The position numbers were made by a program, and so were the translations under genes. Under the pieces are notes generated by a model. That model made no database searches and was not told the origin of the DNA. It was given only the letters and a program-made list of their open reading frames with translations. A stretch of DNA of 64,000 nucleotides, from positions 11,798,001 through 11,862,000 of the forward strand of contig JBAIAC010000033.1 of NCBI GenBank assembly GCA_037349315.1. The letters are read 5' to 3'. This document shows, one piece after another, positions 1 through 10,616 of the stretch. Each line of letters opens with the position of its first letter. The stretch's first letter is position 1. The DNA comes from Chelydra serpentina. Lineage: Eukaryota > Chordata > Testudines > Chelydridae.

Positions 1-1128
1 TATAGTAATGTGGAGCTTGTAGCTTTTTCATTCTAGGAAAGGCAGCAGAAAGATAGAGGGTTATAATTAAGCTAGCCATATATCTATAAAACATGTATAG
101 CTATAAAATATATCATAAATTTAATTTTCAAGCTGCTTTTTGAAGCTGGAAGTATAAATGTTCAAGAAGTAAGTTCTCATTTGGAATGCTATTATGGTAC
201 TTACTGTATATACTGTATTTTGCAATTAAGCAATTGTCACAAATATATATATACAAGGAGATGGCCATTAGCGTGTGCATATTTTGCACGCTTGCTGACC
301 AGACTGGAAAAGAGTACTGTACAAAAAGATGGTTATTGTATCCGAAAAAACCACAATATTAGGTTTATATTATTTTTATAAATACATTTGGCAACAGTTA
401 CCCTCTATTTGTTGTTATCTTAGGTTATGTATTCTACAACATGTCCTTGTGGTGCCTATTAGCATTTCCATTCTAAAGGTCCTTTTCCAGTTTCTGATGA
501 TTTTCCTAAGCTTCCTCCTTTTTGGGCTGCATTTTACACCCACGCACACCCGCAACGTGCACCCACACACACGCACTCACACACCCCTGAGAGTGATCAG
601 TACTAGATTAATTCTCCACCTGTAACAACTCAATAATTTTGGTTATGAAGACTGGACCTGAACTGCATCCTTGAACTGTGCTGAAAAGGTGGCTAACCTT
701 GGATAGTCCACACAAGAATATATAAATCTATAGTTGGCAGATATAGGTACTGAGGAAGTATAATGTCACGTGGCCAGATAGTGCTCTTAGTTGTGCTTGT
801 GTATCCACTCTGAAACCAAAATTAGGACCATGTATATCTTTTACCAGACTGTGTAGTGAAGTGGAAGGATTTGTCCCCAGTGGATATAGTAATTATTGTC
901 ACTTACTGTAAGCCCTAATTTTTCCCTTGGTTATACAGGTGCAATTTAGGGAAGCCAGCGAGAGCTACTGCACCTGAAGGCAACATTGTTCTGTGTGGGT
1001 TTTGTTACTTATGATATTCCTGTCTCACTACAACTCTGAAAGAAACTTTTATTATCATGGATAGTTTTACCATAGGCATGTTGATGTGTTGGGTAAGATG
1101 TAAGCAGGATGACACAGTTAAATGATTA
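1..1128. other. Unassigned AT-rich sequence
   Basis: I see no gene or clear transposon here. Short frames on the plus strand (around 181-625) have no recognisable motif, and one runs through an imprecise CA-rich stretch near 540-585. The stretch is probably intronic or intergenic. Confidence 0.5.
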
Positions 1129-1262
1129 CCTACCCACTTCGTCGGATGCAAGCAGTGGTATTCACCCACGAAAGCTTATGCTCCAATACCTCTGTTAGTC
1201 TGTAAGGTGCCACAGGACCCTTTGTTGCTTCTACAGATCCAGACTAACACGGCTACCCCTCT
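1129..1262 (+). mobile_element. Penelope-like element terminus, truncated, with short inverted start
   Basis: From about 1153 the plus strand reads ATTCACCCACGAAAGCTTA and goes on to GTTAGTCTGTAAGGTGCC and AGACTAACACGGCTACC, ending CTCTGATACTTG. The same landmarks end the copies at 20423-20626 and 35973-38266, which identifies the 3' terminus of a Penelope-like retroelement. Just before it, ACCCACTTCGTCGGATGC is the reverse complement of the upstream part of the same motif, so the copy begins with a tiny inverted segment. The GAAA of a hammerhead-like core is present on the plus strand, but its CUGANGA half lies only in the inverted piece. No coding sequence remains. Confidence 0.7.
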
Positions 1263-1581
1263 GATACTTGAAACCGGGGTATGTGTACTCCTGGGGGTAT
1301 GCAGAGGTCTTCCAGGAGGTACATCAATGCACCTAGGTATTTGCCTAGTTTTATAACAGACTACATAGAAAGCAATAGCAAAGTCAGTACAAACTAAAAT
1401 TTCATACAGACAAAACGAGAACGTAAGCAATTTTTCAGTAGTAGTGTGTTATGACACTTTTTTATTTTTAGGTCTGATTTTGTAAGCAAGTAGGTTTTAA
1501 GTGAGGTGAAAGTTGGGGGTACACAAGAGAAATCAGACTCCTGAAAGGGATACAGTAGTCTGGAAAGGTTGAGAACCACTG
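1263..1581. mobile_element. Old hAT-like MITE remnant
   Basis: The right end reads GGTTGAGAACCACTG, the reverse complement of the CAGTGGTTCTCAACC terminus typical of hAT-type MITEs. The left end keeps only GGGGTATGTGTACTCC after the Penelope boundary, matching the inner part of such a terminus. The interior is AT-rich and non-coding. The left terminal bases appear to be lost, and I found no convincing target duplication. Confidence 0.45.
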
Positions 1582-2569
1582 CTCCAAAGCAGCACAAGTT
1601 AGTCATTTGTAAGAATGTATTTTTGTGGTTCAGGGAAAATGAACACACTGCAAATGGGAATGCAATATACTTTGAACACCTGTATGCTGCATATTAAGCA
1701 TTTTGGGGATGTATTTAATTGACATTGTTGTAATTTTCTTCCCTCTCTTTCTATTTCAATTCAATGGGTATAGCTTGGTGAATCTTGATAGGCATTAAGG
1801 GCCTTTCCCTTCTCAGTTTACAGGACAATGGAAATGTCATAGACTTGAGTAGCAGCAGCATCAGGCTGTAAGACTGTGATAAGTCCACATTCCACAGAAT
1901 AAGGGTTTAAAAGTGTACAGTGTGTAGCCTAAGGTATGTGAGGAAATGTTCGTGCTCCAGGATCGGCTCTGAACACAAATATATCATGCATTTTTATAGT
2001 GCAGTACTTAATATACTGGGAGATGGACTTCATCCTGAGCCCTAGGTCAGGCGGCTTTGTAGTGTTCACACGATATTAGAAAGCTGTACTAAAGGCACAG
2101 TCAGGGTCTCCCCCTGATGTAAGGCAATTCTCATATAGCATAAATCTGGCATAATTGGCCGTATGTTACCAACTTCCCCACCCCTCTGCATAGGGCACAT
2201 TGGAGGTAGAAGGAGGAGGGCTGGTCAGGGGGCTGGAGCACATCTGGCACAGCAGTCCCTAATGGATTGCTGCTATCTGTTTAAAGCAGCTCTAGTTTAT
2301 GCTGCGTGGCACTTTGTTTTCTGCAAACCTCAGGCATGGAGAGGCCAGAAAGGTGATTTAGAGAACAGATTCACCACACTATGTTGAATTTCTAAATAAT
2401 TGAAAATAACTTACTTTACCTATTACTCTGTCCTGAGCAAGGACTGAGATTTAGTGTGTGGGGTAGAGCAAGTCAGGAATTTTTCCTATTGGCTATTCTG
2501 TGCTGGGTGTCTCTCAATTTCTCCTGTTTAAAGTTGTTCCACTTCGCATAAATAAATATTCATTGGGCT
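1582..2569. other. Unassigned sequence
   Basis: I recognise no coding or repeat signature. A 74-residue plus-strand frame at 2163-2387 has no motif and looks like chance. Confidence 0.5.
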
Positions 2570-2570
2570 A

Positions 2571-2590
2571 GAGAGAGAGAGAGAGAGAGA
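2571..2590. repeat. (GA)n microsatellite, 10 units
   Basis: Ten GA dinucleotides lie directly beside the tRNA-derived SINE remnant at 2594-2705. Confidence 0.9.
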
Positions 2591-2593
2591 CAC

Positions 2594-2705
2594 TGACACT
2601 CTAGCCTGGTGATTAGGACTGAGGAACAAGTTCCTGCTTCCAACCAGGCAGAGCAGGGAGTTGAACCTGGGCCTCGTACATCCACGGTGAGCGCCTTATC
2701 CCCAG
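2594..2705 (-). repeat. tRNA-derived SINE remnant
   Basis: On the minus strand the segment contains AAGGCGCTCACC followed by CCCAGGTTCAACTCCCTGC. This resembles a tRNA anticodon arm followed by a pol III B box (GGTTCAACTCC against GGTTCGANTCC). The A-box side is degenerate, and the 5' flank repeats the CTAGCCTGG words in inverted form. It is a SINE head or old tRNA pseudogene, not a functional tRNA, because no acceptor stem can be drawn. Confidence 0.5.
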
Positions 2706-5700
2706 GCTAGTGGCTATTCTGAGGTCACTGGCTGGGTTTCCATCAAAAATGTTGAAAGGTCTCTTTTATCCTGACAAAGTATGAAACCTAATGCTGAAAG
2801 AAACCTTGAAAAGTTTTGTGAAATGAAATTCTTGTTTTCTGGCCAGCCTGAGTGTTTAGTGCTATGTGGACATCAGAGATGGCAGCTGCAGTCCACTTTA
2901 AACTAAATGGTACTACTCACGTTGGTATTCACCATGTGAGAGTATCCTGGCAGGATCAGGGCCTAAATTTACACCCCCAGTTTTTTCTGCTCCACCATAT
3001 GCATTGCAATTAAATCTTTAACCATTTGGCAAACACAGATGCCATTTGCATGTCAAATAATTTAAATTTGTGCCTGCAAATCCCTGCATGAGTTGAAATT
3101 TTGACCCTAAAATTCAAGGGGAAAAATCTATTGCTGGATTAATTCATATTAAAGTTCCCTTTAAAACTCTTTTAAACATTTTTTTTAACCACAATTGGGG
3201 CCTAAATTGTCATAAGTGATTGATTTTTGGATGCCTCAATTTTTCCCAGCAGAAGAATCCTTTAAAAGCCCTATTTTCAGAAGGTGGGTGTTCAGTGCTC
3301 TCTAAAAATAAAATTTTAGGCTTAGGAGTCTGCCCAATCACTTTAATGTTGAATCAGCCTCTAAAAGGTTCTTTCTCAACTAGCTTATCCATTTCACCAC
3401 AAGGTAGAGATTCTGTAATTGCTTCCTTATTAACAGATAGCTTTGATGTACTATCAAAAGCTCTCATAAAGAAATAAAATTCAGTTCAATTACTTACGGC
3501 CATCTACCACCCTTGTTCTGTGAATGCAGTTCTTATGGACCTCAGTGGGAGTTTTCAGTATATCAAGGGGAGAACATGGCATTACACTAAAGGATCATAC
3601 AGCGTAACATTTGCATGTCATCTGGCTGTATCTCTAAACCTCCTTCAAGTTCTTTCACCCAAGAGACTTCCTTGCCTTGTGTCAATCTCATATACTGGGT
3701 ATTATTTCTCTTAATGTAGCAGAAATATGATTACACTGGCCTAAGGATTTTCAGGTTGTCTAGTGCAATAGGGTGCCTGTTGGTAGACTGATTATTTTTA
3801 ATGGTTAAACCAAAGCTTTTACTTTTTAGAAATTGTCAATATTTCTGTCCCTGAATTGTATCAGAAGAATCTATTTCACTTCTAAAAAGGTTATCTGTCC
3901 CTCAGTCATTTTGCCCCACACTATGTATTGCTTTTCATTAAGCAATACATTAAGCTGTGGCTTAATAATACTCACCAGCTGGGGAGTCAGTTGTCATAAA
4001 TGTAGGAAGGCCATAGAGGAGTGCTGCTAAGAGAATTGCTTAGCCCTCAGTTAGGGTTCAAAAGGTTAATGCTAAGTCATGTTGCAGGGGTCATTTTCCA
4101 CTCCCAGAGCTATTGCCACAAGCTATAGCTTTCACACTATCTTCATGTCTTGCCCCATGTACAGCACACTGCAGTCCTCTAATCTAGGGGTGGCAAAAAG
4201 CATGAATCGCTGCGGCAAGGTCTGGTTTGGTGAGAGACGCTGGCAAACAGTTAACTTGATGAAGATGAGAAAAAGATGCTGGTTACCAATGCCTTCAGAG
4301 ACTCCAGGAGCACATGAGTGTAAGATGGAGCAAGAGGCCAAAAGCATCAACACATATTTAAATTGCTGGACAAAGGGTGGACAAAGCCCCCCCCACCCCC
4401 CCACCCCCCAAGGATGCTTAAAACCCCTCCTCCACAGCATACCCACAACACTCTTCCCCGAAACCACTAGCATGACAGTAGTACTCTTATCTTTTTCAAG
4501 GGAAGCATTAACAACCCCAACAATCCCAAAATCTCCATCTTGATTTCACTACCCAAGAGGATTAAGAATCTTGCAGGTGGATGGATAAGATTCCTTTAAA
4601 ATCTTCAGCACCTCAGAGCAAAAATGGCCTCGGCTCAACAAAACTTTGTTCCCTCCAGACATGGGTCTGCACCATCACTGGCCAATGTGTTTGAATCCGG
4701 TTCACGTGACCCACAAAGTAAAAGCAATTCCCACACAGCATGAGAGAGCTGACAATTTTTTTGAACAGAGGTAACCAGTTATCTTAAACCCACAAGAGAG
4801 CTCCTATTTTGCTCCTCCCTCCCGCCCAACCATTTATTTGGGCTTTGAATGGCATGGGCTCAATAACTGTGGATGATAAGGATGATGTGTTGTTGTTTTT
4901 TACTGTAAATCAGTCCAAAAAGTTGTTGGCCATATTGCTACCTTTAGAACAAACTGCCCTTGCCTGTTGCTGCAGAGACTTGCCACTGGAGGAGCAATTG
5001 CCCCATTGTTTGGATGTAGAGGAACAGCTAAAGAGACTGAGGAGCTAAAGGAAAACCCACCCCAAACTCATAATTCAAACCTGTGCACCCTAACAGCTCT
5101 CTGCTGCTGCTACTGGTGTAAAGGGAGAAGAGGACTGTTGCTGCTTTTGTTTCTGCAGCATTAAACTGGAAGCCAACTAACCTTTGTCTTTTATTCTTAC
5201 AATAGAGTTTTAGATGCCCCAAAGGCTCCTAAACAAAATCATGGTCTTCTAGTGGATTGTAGGAGAACTGTAGTTGCAAGTACTCCAGTGAAGTTATAGA
5301 GGCATCCCAGCCGGAGGGAGCTATTGTTTGCTTCTCCTGGGGCACTCTGTCAGTGCCTGCCTTAGGCTTAACCCCTAGCTAAGCTGCATTTAGTATCTTT
5401 GTTTGGGGGAAAACAAGTAGCTTGGTGATAGAATGTGACTCAAAAGGAAGAAGCTAACTGGAGCATCTCTAAGGTAATTTGCTTCTCCATCTCCTTAATC
5501 TGTTTTGCAAGGAGTTGTGTCTCTAAGGCAATGGGGGAAAAAAGGTTAAAATTCTCCAACCAAAGCCATTCATTCCATATCTGTCGTCTTCCATCTCTTA
5601 ATGCAATAATGAAAAAGGCTGTTTTTAAAAAGTCTTTTAGAATCATAACAAAACCCAGCTAAAATCTAGCATAACTTTGGAAAATATTTCTTAAAGATTC

Positions 5701-5880
5701 TGTCTTCAGATAGCGGTGTAACTTGCCATGCTCTTCAAATTCTGTATTAAGAGACTAAGCTGCTGGTCACATGCAGAAAGACTAGCTTCAAATAGACAAA
5801 GCAGGCAAATTTTACCCCTTTGACTTCTAGTCCCTCTCTCTGTTCTGGTATTACGAAAACCTTTCTAACTATAAGGATAG
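2706..5880. other. Unassigned sequence with a C-rich tract
   Basis: There is a C-rich tract at about 4387-4410. The longest frames (154 residues plus at 4079-4543, 113 residues minus at 4132-4473) overlap each other and carry no motif. I see no splice-bounded exon that I could defend. Confidence 0.5.
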
Positions 5881-5882
5881 TT

Positions 5883-6235
5883 AAGCACTGGCACGGTTTA
5901 CAGAGGAAGGTTGTAAATCCCTGTCATTGGAGATTTTTAAAAACAGGTTAGTCAAACATCTATCAGGGATGATCTAAATCAGGGGTAATCCATTGTTTTT
6001 TGTCTAGGTCCAGATTTCTTGGTCAAGGAATAGTCATACTCCAGAGAAAATAAATAAATAATGATAATTAAATTAAAAGATTTTTGGGGTCTGTTCAAAA
6101 GCATCTGGTGAACTGGATTTGGTCCACAGTCTGCCTATTGACTACTCCTGGTCTAAATATACTTAATCTGTATCAGCATGGAGGAGTGGACTAGATGACC
6201 TTTTGAGGTCCCTTCAAGCCCTATATTTTCATTAT
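5883..6235 (+). mobile_element. CR1 LINE 3' end, interrupted by a MITE
   Basis: The plus strand shows the CR1 3' landmarks in order: CACTGGCACGGTTTACAGAG, GGAGATTTTTAAAAACAGGT, TATCAGGGATGATCTAAAT, then GGAGTGGACTAGATGACCTT and TGAGGTCCCTTCAAGCCC. The encoded tail of the reverse-transcriptase ORF is not open. A hAT MITE at 5980-6150 splits the copy inside the TATCAGGGATGGTCTAAAT-type word, so the LINE is older than the MITE. Confidence 0.8.
5980..6150. mobile_element. hAT MITE, 171 bp (family A, copy 1)
   Basis: The ends are CAGGGGTAATCCATTG and, reverse-complemented, CAGGAGTAGTCAATAG. They are flanked by the 8-bp pair ATCTAAAT (5972-5979) and GTCTAAAT (6151-6158), 7 of 8 identical. An 8-bp duplication with CAG...CTG ends fits the hAT superfamily. 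The interior includes TTCTTGGTCAAGG and AAAGCATCTGG, shared with the copy at 54049-54201. No transposase is encoded. Confidence 0.8.
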
Positions 6236-6292
6236 TTTGATTTAGAAGCTCACCCACCACCATCGTGCTGTCCATGCCAGAGCATCTGTTGG

Positions 6293-6352
6293 TGTAACTT
6301 ATGTCGCTCAGGGGGGTGGTTTTTTCACATCCCCTGAGCGTTGTAAGTTATA
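6293..6352. repeat. Hairpin-forming repeat (MITE remnant)
   Basis: Imperfect inverted arms AACTTATGTCGCTCAGGGG and CCCCTGAGCGTTGTAAGTT surround a T-rich loop. The sequence just downstream, AGTGTAGACATAGCC, looks like one terminus of a longer non-autonomous DNA element whose other end is degraded. Confidence 0.5.
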
Positions 6353-6520
6353 TGACAAAAGTAGTAGTGTAGACATAGCCTTAGTTATTGACAGCTATTG
6401 AAGTTTGATATTCTTGAACAGAAAGAAATACATCTGCAAATGTTCTGCTTTTGCAATGCACTGTGTTGTCTAATCAAACAACCCTTTATACAAGTGTAGC
6501 ATATACACTTGTATATCCCC

Positions 6521-6533
6521 TACATCCCAATTT
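6521..6533. repeat. Target-site duplication of the 7SL-headed SINE (partner 6772-6784)
   Basis: TACATCCCAATTT occurs exactly on both sides of the element. The length and the adjoining A-rich tail fit LINE-mediated target-primed insertion. Confidence 0.85.
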
Positions 6534-6771
6534 TTATTTTTATTTTTTTTGGTCATTGATTGGTCTATCAGCCCTCACAGAGAGAGCGCTGCTCACAACA
6601 CGCCAGACGTGTTGTTCTAGCCAGTCCTCCAACTACCCGCTGACCAGGCTGTCAGTAGCACCGGACACCCGATTGACATAGCACACAGCAGCCTAGAACT
6701 CCTGAGCGATCTGCCAACCGCAGCCTCCCAAGCAGCTGGGATTACAGGCACATTCCACCACACTGGGCCGG
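6534..6771 (-). mobile_element. SINE with 7SL RNA-like head, A-rich tail and 13-bp target duplications
   Basis: Read on the minus strand from 6771, the element starts CCGGCCCAGTGTGGTGG, continues TGCCTGTAATCCCAGC, then GGGAGGCTG, AGATCGCTCAGGAGTTCT and TCAATCGGGTGTCCG. These match the first ~110 nt of vertebrate 7SL (SRP) RNA, in order and starting at its 5' end. After GGGTGTCCG the similarity stops and ~100 bp of unrecognised body follows. The body includes the hairpin ACAACACG-TCTGG-CGTGTTGT. It ends in an A-rich tail (about 6553-6534). TACATCCCAATTT flanks both sides exactly (6521-6533 and 6772-6784). This is a retrotransposed pol III-type RNA, either a 7SL-derived SINE or a chimeric 7SL retrocopy. 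Confidence 0.8.
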
Positions 6772-6852
6772 TACATCCCAATTTAGCTTGAGCAATTTAG
6801 CCATTTCACAACTGTTACAGCTGAATGATTAAAGGATTGTAAATCATGCCTT

Positions 6853-7255
6853 ATAGTGAGGGACTCAATTATTACAATCTGTTTAGCTTAACAAGAGAAA
6901 GTTAAGGGATGACTTGGTCACAGTCCATAACTAGCTACTTGGGGAAGAAATATTTGATAACGGGCTCTTCGGTCTAGCAGACAAAGGTACAATAAGTTCT
7001 ACTGGCTAGAAATTGAAGCTAGACAAATTCAGACTTGGAAATAAGGCATTTTTTAACAGCGAGGATAATTAATCTATTGGAACAATATTGAATTCTCCAT
7101 CAGTGGCAATTTAAAAATTGCCGGGATCTTTTTTTTCTATAAGATATGTTTTAGTTGAAACAGGCATTAGTTCATTTTGTGGTCTGTGTAGGCGGAAAGT
7201 CAGACTGAATGATCACAGGGGTCCCCTCTGCCCTTAGAGACCATGAATCTTTGAA
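6853..7255 (+). mobile_element. CR1-type LINE 3' fragment (older family)
   Basis: The plus strand contains TTAACAAGAGAAAGTTAAGG, GGGATGACTTGGTCACAG, AACGGGCTCTTCGGTCTAGC and GAAGCTAGACAAATTCAGAC. It ends with GTCAGACTGAATGATCACAG and a partly decayed CCTTCTGGCC-type tail. A decayed frame still reads LTRERLRDDLVTV, the carboxy-terminal part of CR1-clade reverse transcriptase. The same 3' tail recurs at 44385-44465 and 58975-59052. Confidence 0.75.
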
Positions 7256-7691
7256 CAGGTGGAATTCTCACCTGATATCTTCCTGAATCCATTCTGGAAG
7301 CACAGTAGTCTGATGATGGCTTTGAGTATAACATATTACTCTTTCTCTTTAGATCACTTTGCAGGTAACTCATGAATAAGGCACCAATGGGCTAGCAGGG
7401 AAATATACTTTCGGTTGCAATGTCGTTCCTCAAGCTGTTCTTGTTTTGTAGTATTACAGTGACTCTCTCCCCTCGCCCTCTACCCCATGCAAGTTGTCTA
7501 ACTCACTCTTTAATACAGAGGAGTTGCATTTTGACTGAGTTTCTGAACTTCTCATCCAGGTGTTCCAGTTCTGTGATGATTCTCTAATGTGGGCAGGATG
7601 GGTTCTTTCTGTGCTTTGGTGTGGTCATGGCTGAGGCAGAAAAGGGTATTTATTTGAAGAGGTACAGAAGTTTCCTCCTATAAAATCCACA

Positions 7692-7797
7692 GGGCCAATT
7701 CTGTTCAGTTACACTAGTCTAAATTCAGTGCAACTCTAATAGAGACATTCTGCATTTATGCTACATACAATTGAGAGCAGAATTGTGCCAAGTTTTT
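7692..7797. repeat. Ancient foldback repeat
   Basis: The left arm begins GGCCAATTCTGTTCAGTTAC and the right arm ends AATTGAGAGCAGAATTG. The arms are inverted relative to one another (CCAATTCTG...CAGAATTG) around a short core. It looks like an old palindromic MITE; a related TTACACTGGTGTAAAT word appears near 10165. Confidence 0.5.
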
Positions 7798-8489
7798 GTT
7801 TGTTACAAAATAAAGCAACAATTATGCTTAAATAGATTATAAAATCTAAGTCAGGTTCAGAAACTTTGTTCTTAGCAGATAGGGCTATATTCATTCGCTG
7901 TACAAGTGATGCTTGGGTGAATGTAGCATGTGAGCTGCTCCCCTCTGGAAATATTTCACATACGTGATTGCTGCTATGCAGTATATTATTGTTTGCTTAA
8001 TGTTGGTTTTGTGTCCTCTAAACTGTCTAAATCTATCAATCCAATTTGTCGATCAGATACCTTTTAGGTTTCGTTTTGTAATATATACATGAAAACTTAC
8101 AAGCAGGAAAGAGTCCTTGTGACTTGGGGTAGCCTGCTTTGAGAAGAACTTTCAAACTATTCACTGGTAGCCTGTGTAAGAAAGCTGGACCTTTCAAATT
8201 AGATTAGTTTCATGGAAATAATCCCTTGTAAAACAGTGTATTTCAGGAACTCAGGCCTCTAGATGGTGCTACTACTCAATAACTAACTTGACAAGGGAAG
8301 CTTTTCTCTCTCCTGTTTCCTTCTTTCATGAGCAGTTGCACAGGAAACAAGAAGTCACCAGAAGCAATGACATCAATAGAAGTTGTGCCTGGCTAGACAG
8401 GGGCAGATATAGCCTATGAAGTCTTAGATAACATGTCTTAGATTATAAAATTGATAGCAGTTAATATTAGTGAAATAGGTAAAATGTCC

Positions 8490-9000
8490 TGTCACATTTA
8501 CCAGGGCAACTGCACTTCTGATCCCTCCAGCTGCACCCCCTTTAGGTCAATTAGCATCATGTCTGTCTTGGGGCAAAATATTCAATCTTCCCACTCCGAC
8601 CTGGTGCTGGGCTGCAGTCCCCTGTGAATTAGCCATGATCACTTCTGCAGATCTGATTTACGTCTAGACCCTGTAATTCAGTTGTAGGACAATAACAGCG
8701 ATAATTAAGGACCAAACAGCCTCCTTAAAACGAAGTATTTATTTAGAACAAAAACATTTCAAAGAAAATGCATCTTAAAAACAATAACGCACACTGTATG
8801 CATATCTAATTCTTCCCTAAGGCTTACCATTCCCTGGATCTGGGAAGGCCCAGTTCCTTCAGGCTCCGCCCCAGCCTGTCGCTCTAGCCGGCTCTGATAA
8901 GTGGCTCCTTCTCTTTCCTCTCAGAAAGGCTTGATTCTTAGTTGGTTCTTAGTTTCTGGAGGAGCTGTGGTCACTCACCCCCATGCAATTACATACAGTT
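8490..9000 (-). mobile_element. Probable LTR remnant, antisense
   Basis: On the minus strand the segment has CTAAATAAATACTTCG, an AATAAA polyadenylation-type signal, near 8745. It ends GGTAAATGTGACA, a plausible LTR 3' terminus at 8490. The upstream boundary and target duplication are not clear, so this could be a different repeat. Confidence 0.35.
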
Positions 9001-9568
9001 CCTGGCCCACAAACTTAATACAGTAAGATCTTCCAAAGATATTTTTGGGAATTGCAATACCTGTCATACCCTGCTAGGAGGAAAGATAGAAAAATTGCTT
9101 TTAGAGTCAATTCCAGTGCCATTTAAATCTATCCATCATGTCAGTATATTCACAGAGCATAGTGGCTTTTCAAACTAATACTACCTTTAATGAACAGATG
9201 AAGGTTGTTTACATTTCATTTAGAAGCATGTTGGCAAAATAGATTTTCAGCTAACATGCATATTACTGCAATATGGATGTGTGATATTTCAACTAAATCA
9301 ATAATCTCTCTTTAGAAACATTTGAACTTTCTACATTGTTACACTAGAAGAAAAATCAAACCCAAACAAGATCCAAACTTCATATTGTCCTCAAATATGA
9401 AATACACTGGCATCTTCTGAAATCACAAAGAGTGTACTAATTGTATGAATTCCATGTGTTAGTGACACATGATCCTTTCCCCACTCCCAAACAAGTTTAG
9501 TAGTGAAAAAAATCATTGTAACAGAGATCCCAGATAAAATATATCTGATTCGGATAATTTATAAGACT

Positions 9569-10123
9569 TGTGATACAGCATGGCCAGAAGGCAGCAGGAG
9601 AGTGATCTAGGATGAGGAGAAGCCTTATTCCCTGTAGATTAATTAAAAGCACCTGAAACCAATTAGAGCACCTGAAGCCAGTCACCTGATAAAATCCCCC
9701 TGCTTCAATCAGCCAGAGGAGGAGCTGAATCAGAGTGGTTTGGTGGTGGAGCAGAGAGCAGTTTGGAGGAAAGCGGAGGAGAGTTTTGAGAAGTGCTGCA
9801 GCGGGCTAAGAAGACGAAGATCCTAGGTAAAGGGACACCTAGCTTGTGCAGAGGGAAGGCAGGAAGCCCCACAAGCTGAAGGTCAGGAGAGGGAAGTAAC
9901 CCAGGGGAAAAAATCACTGGTACAAGTGGTTCACCTGCTATCATAGGGCCCCTGGGCTGGGACCCGGAGTATAGGGGAGCCCGGGGCCCTCCCTCTCCAC
10001 TCCCCTGGGATACTAGTAGGATAGCTGTTACCCCAGTTCAGGGGCAAGAAATGGCACCCTGAAACCCCCCCACAAGAAGAGAGAGTGCGGGACCCATCAT
10101 AGTAGTGCCGGCAATTTGCCACA
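9569..10123. mobile_element. Solo LTR, 555 bp, 4-bp target duplication
   Basis: The element begins TGTGATACAG and ends TTGCCACA (TG...CA). GACT lies directly on both sides (9565-9568 and 10124-10127). A 4-bp duplication is usual for ERV1-class elements. No primer-binding site or internal coding sequence follows, so this is a solo LTR left by recombination. Orientation is uncertain because no clear AATAAA is present. Confidence 0.65.
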
Positions 10124-10616
10124 GACTATAAAACAAGATCAAGTCCAGTGACATCAGTGGAATTACACTGGTGTAAATGACATCAGAATCGGTGTCAGAG
10201 TCTACATATGGTGATGGCACTGTCAATGTTTGAACTATTTTTTGGAATGTAAAAGCACTCTATTGTCTCAAGTTTTTCATCTAGTACAATCTCTATGATC
10301 CCTCCTGTGAAAGCTTCCTCCATTATGAAAATGATCTTTTCTCCACAAGAGTACTGCTTCCATTTAGCTCTGCAAAGCAATTGTATAGCATCTACAGAGA
10401 AAGACAACAGTTAAACACCTTTGGTATGTGGTGCTGGGATCGATTAGTTTGGATTCAGCTGTTAGTTTCCTGGGACTGAACAAAACCTCTTATCAGCTTC
10501 TACCACATACAGTAGTTCTGATGATGAGCAAAATTTAATTTCCAAGCAGAGAAGCAATTTGTTCATCTTTGTATAAATGAAGGATAATTAGGAATAAAGT
10601 AGACACCCGTCTTGAA

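Noticed and set aside
2594..2705. A tRNA gene on the minus strand
   Set aside because: Only the B-box half is good; no cloverleaf can be drawn.
4079..4543. 154-residue plus-strand frame
   Set aside because: It has no recognisable domain, overlaps an opposite-strand frame, runs through a poly(C) tract and has no exon-like borders.
6451..6681. 76-residue frame over the 7SL-like region
   Set aside because: It is antisense to a structured RNA-derived element and crosses its A-rich tail and target duplication.
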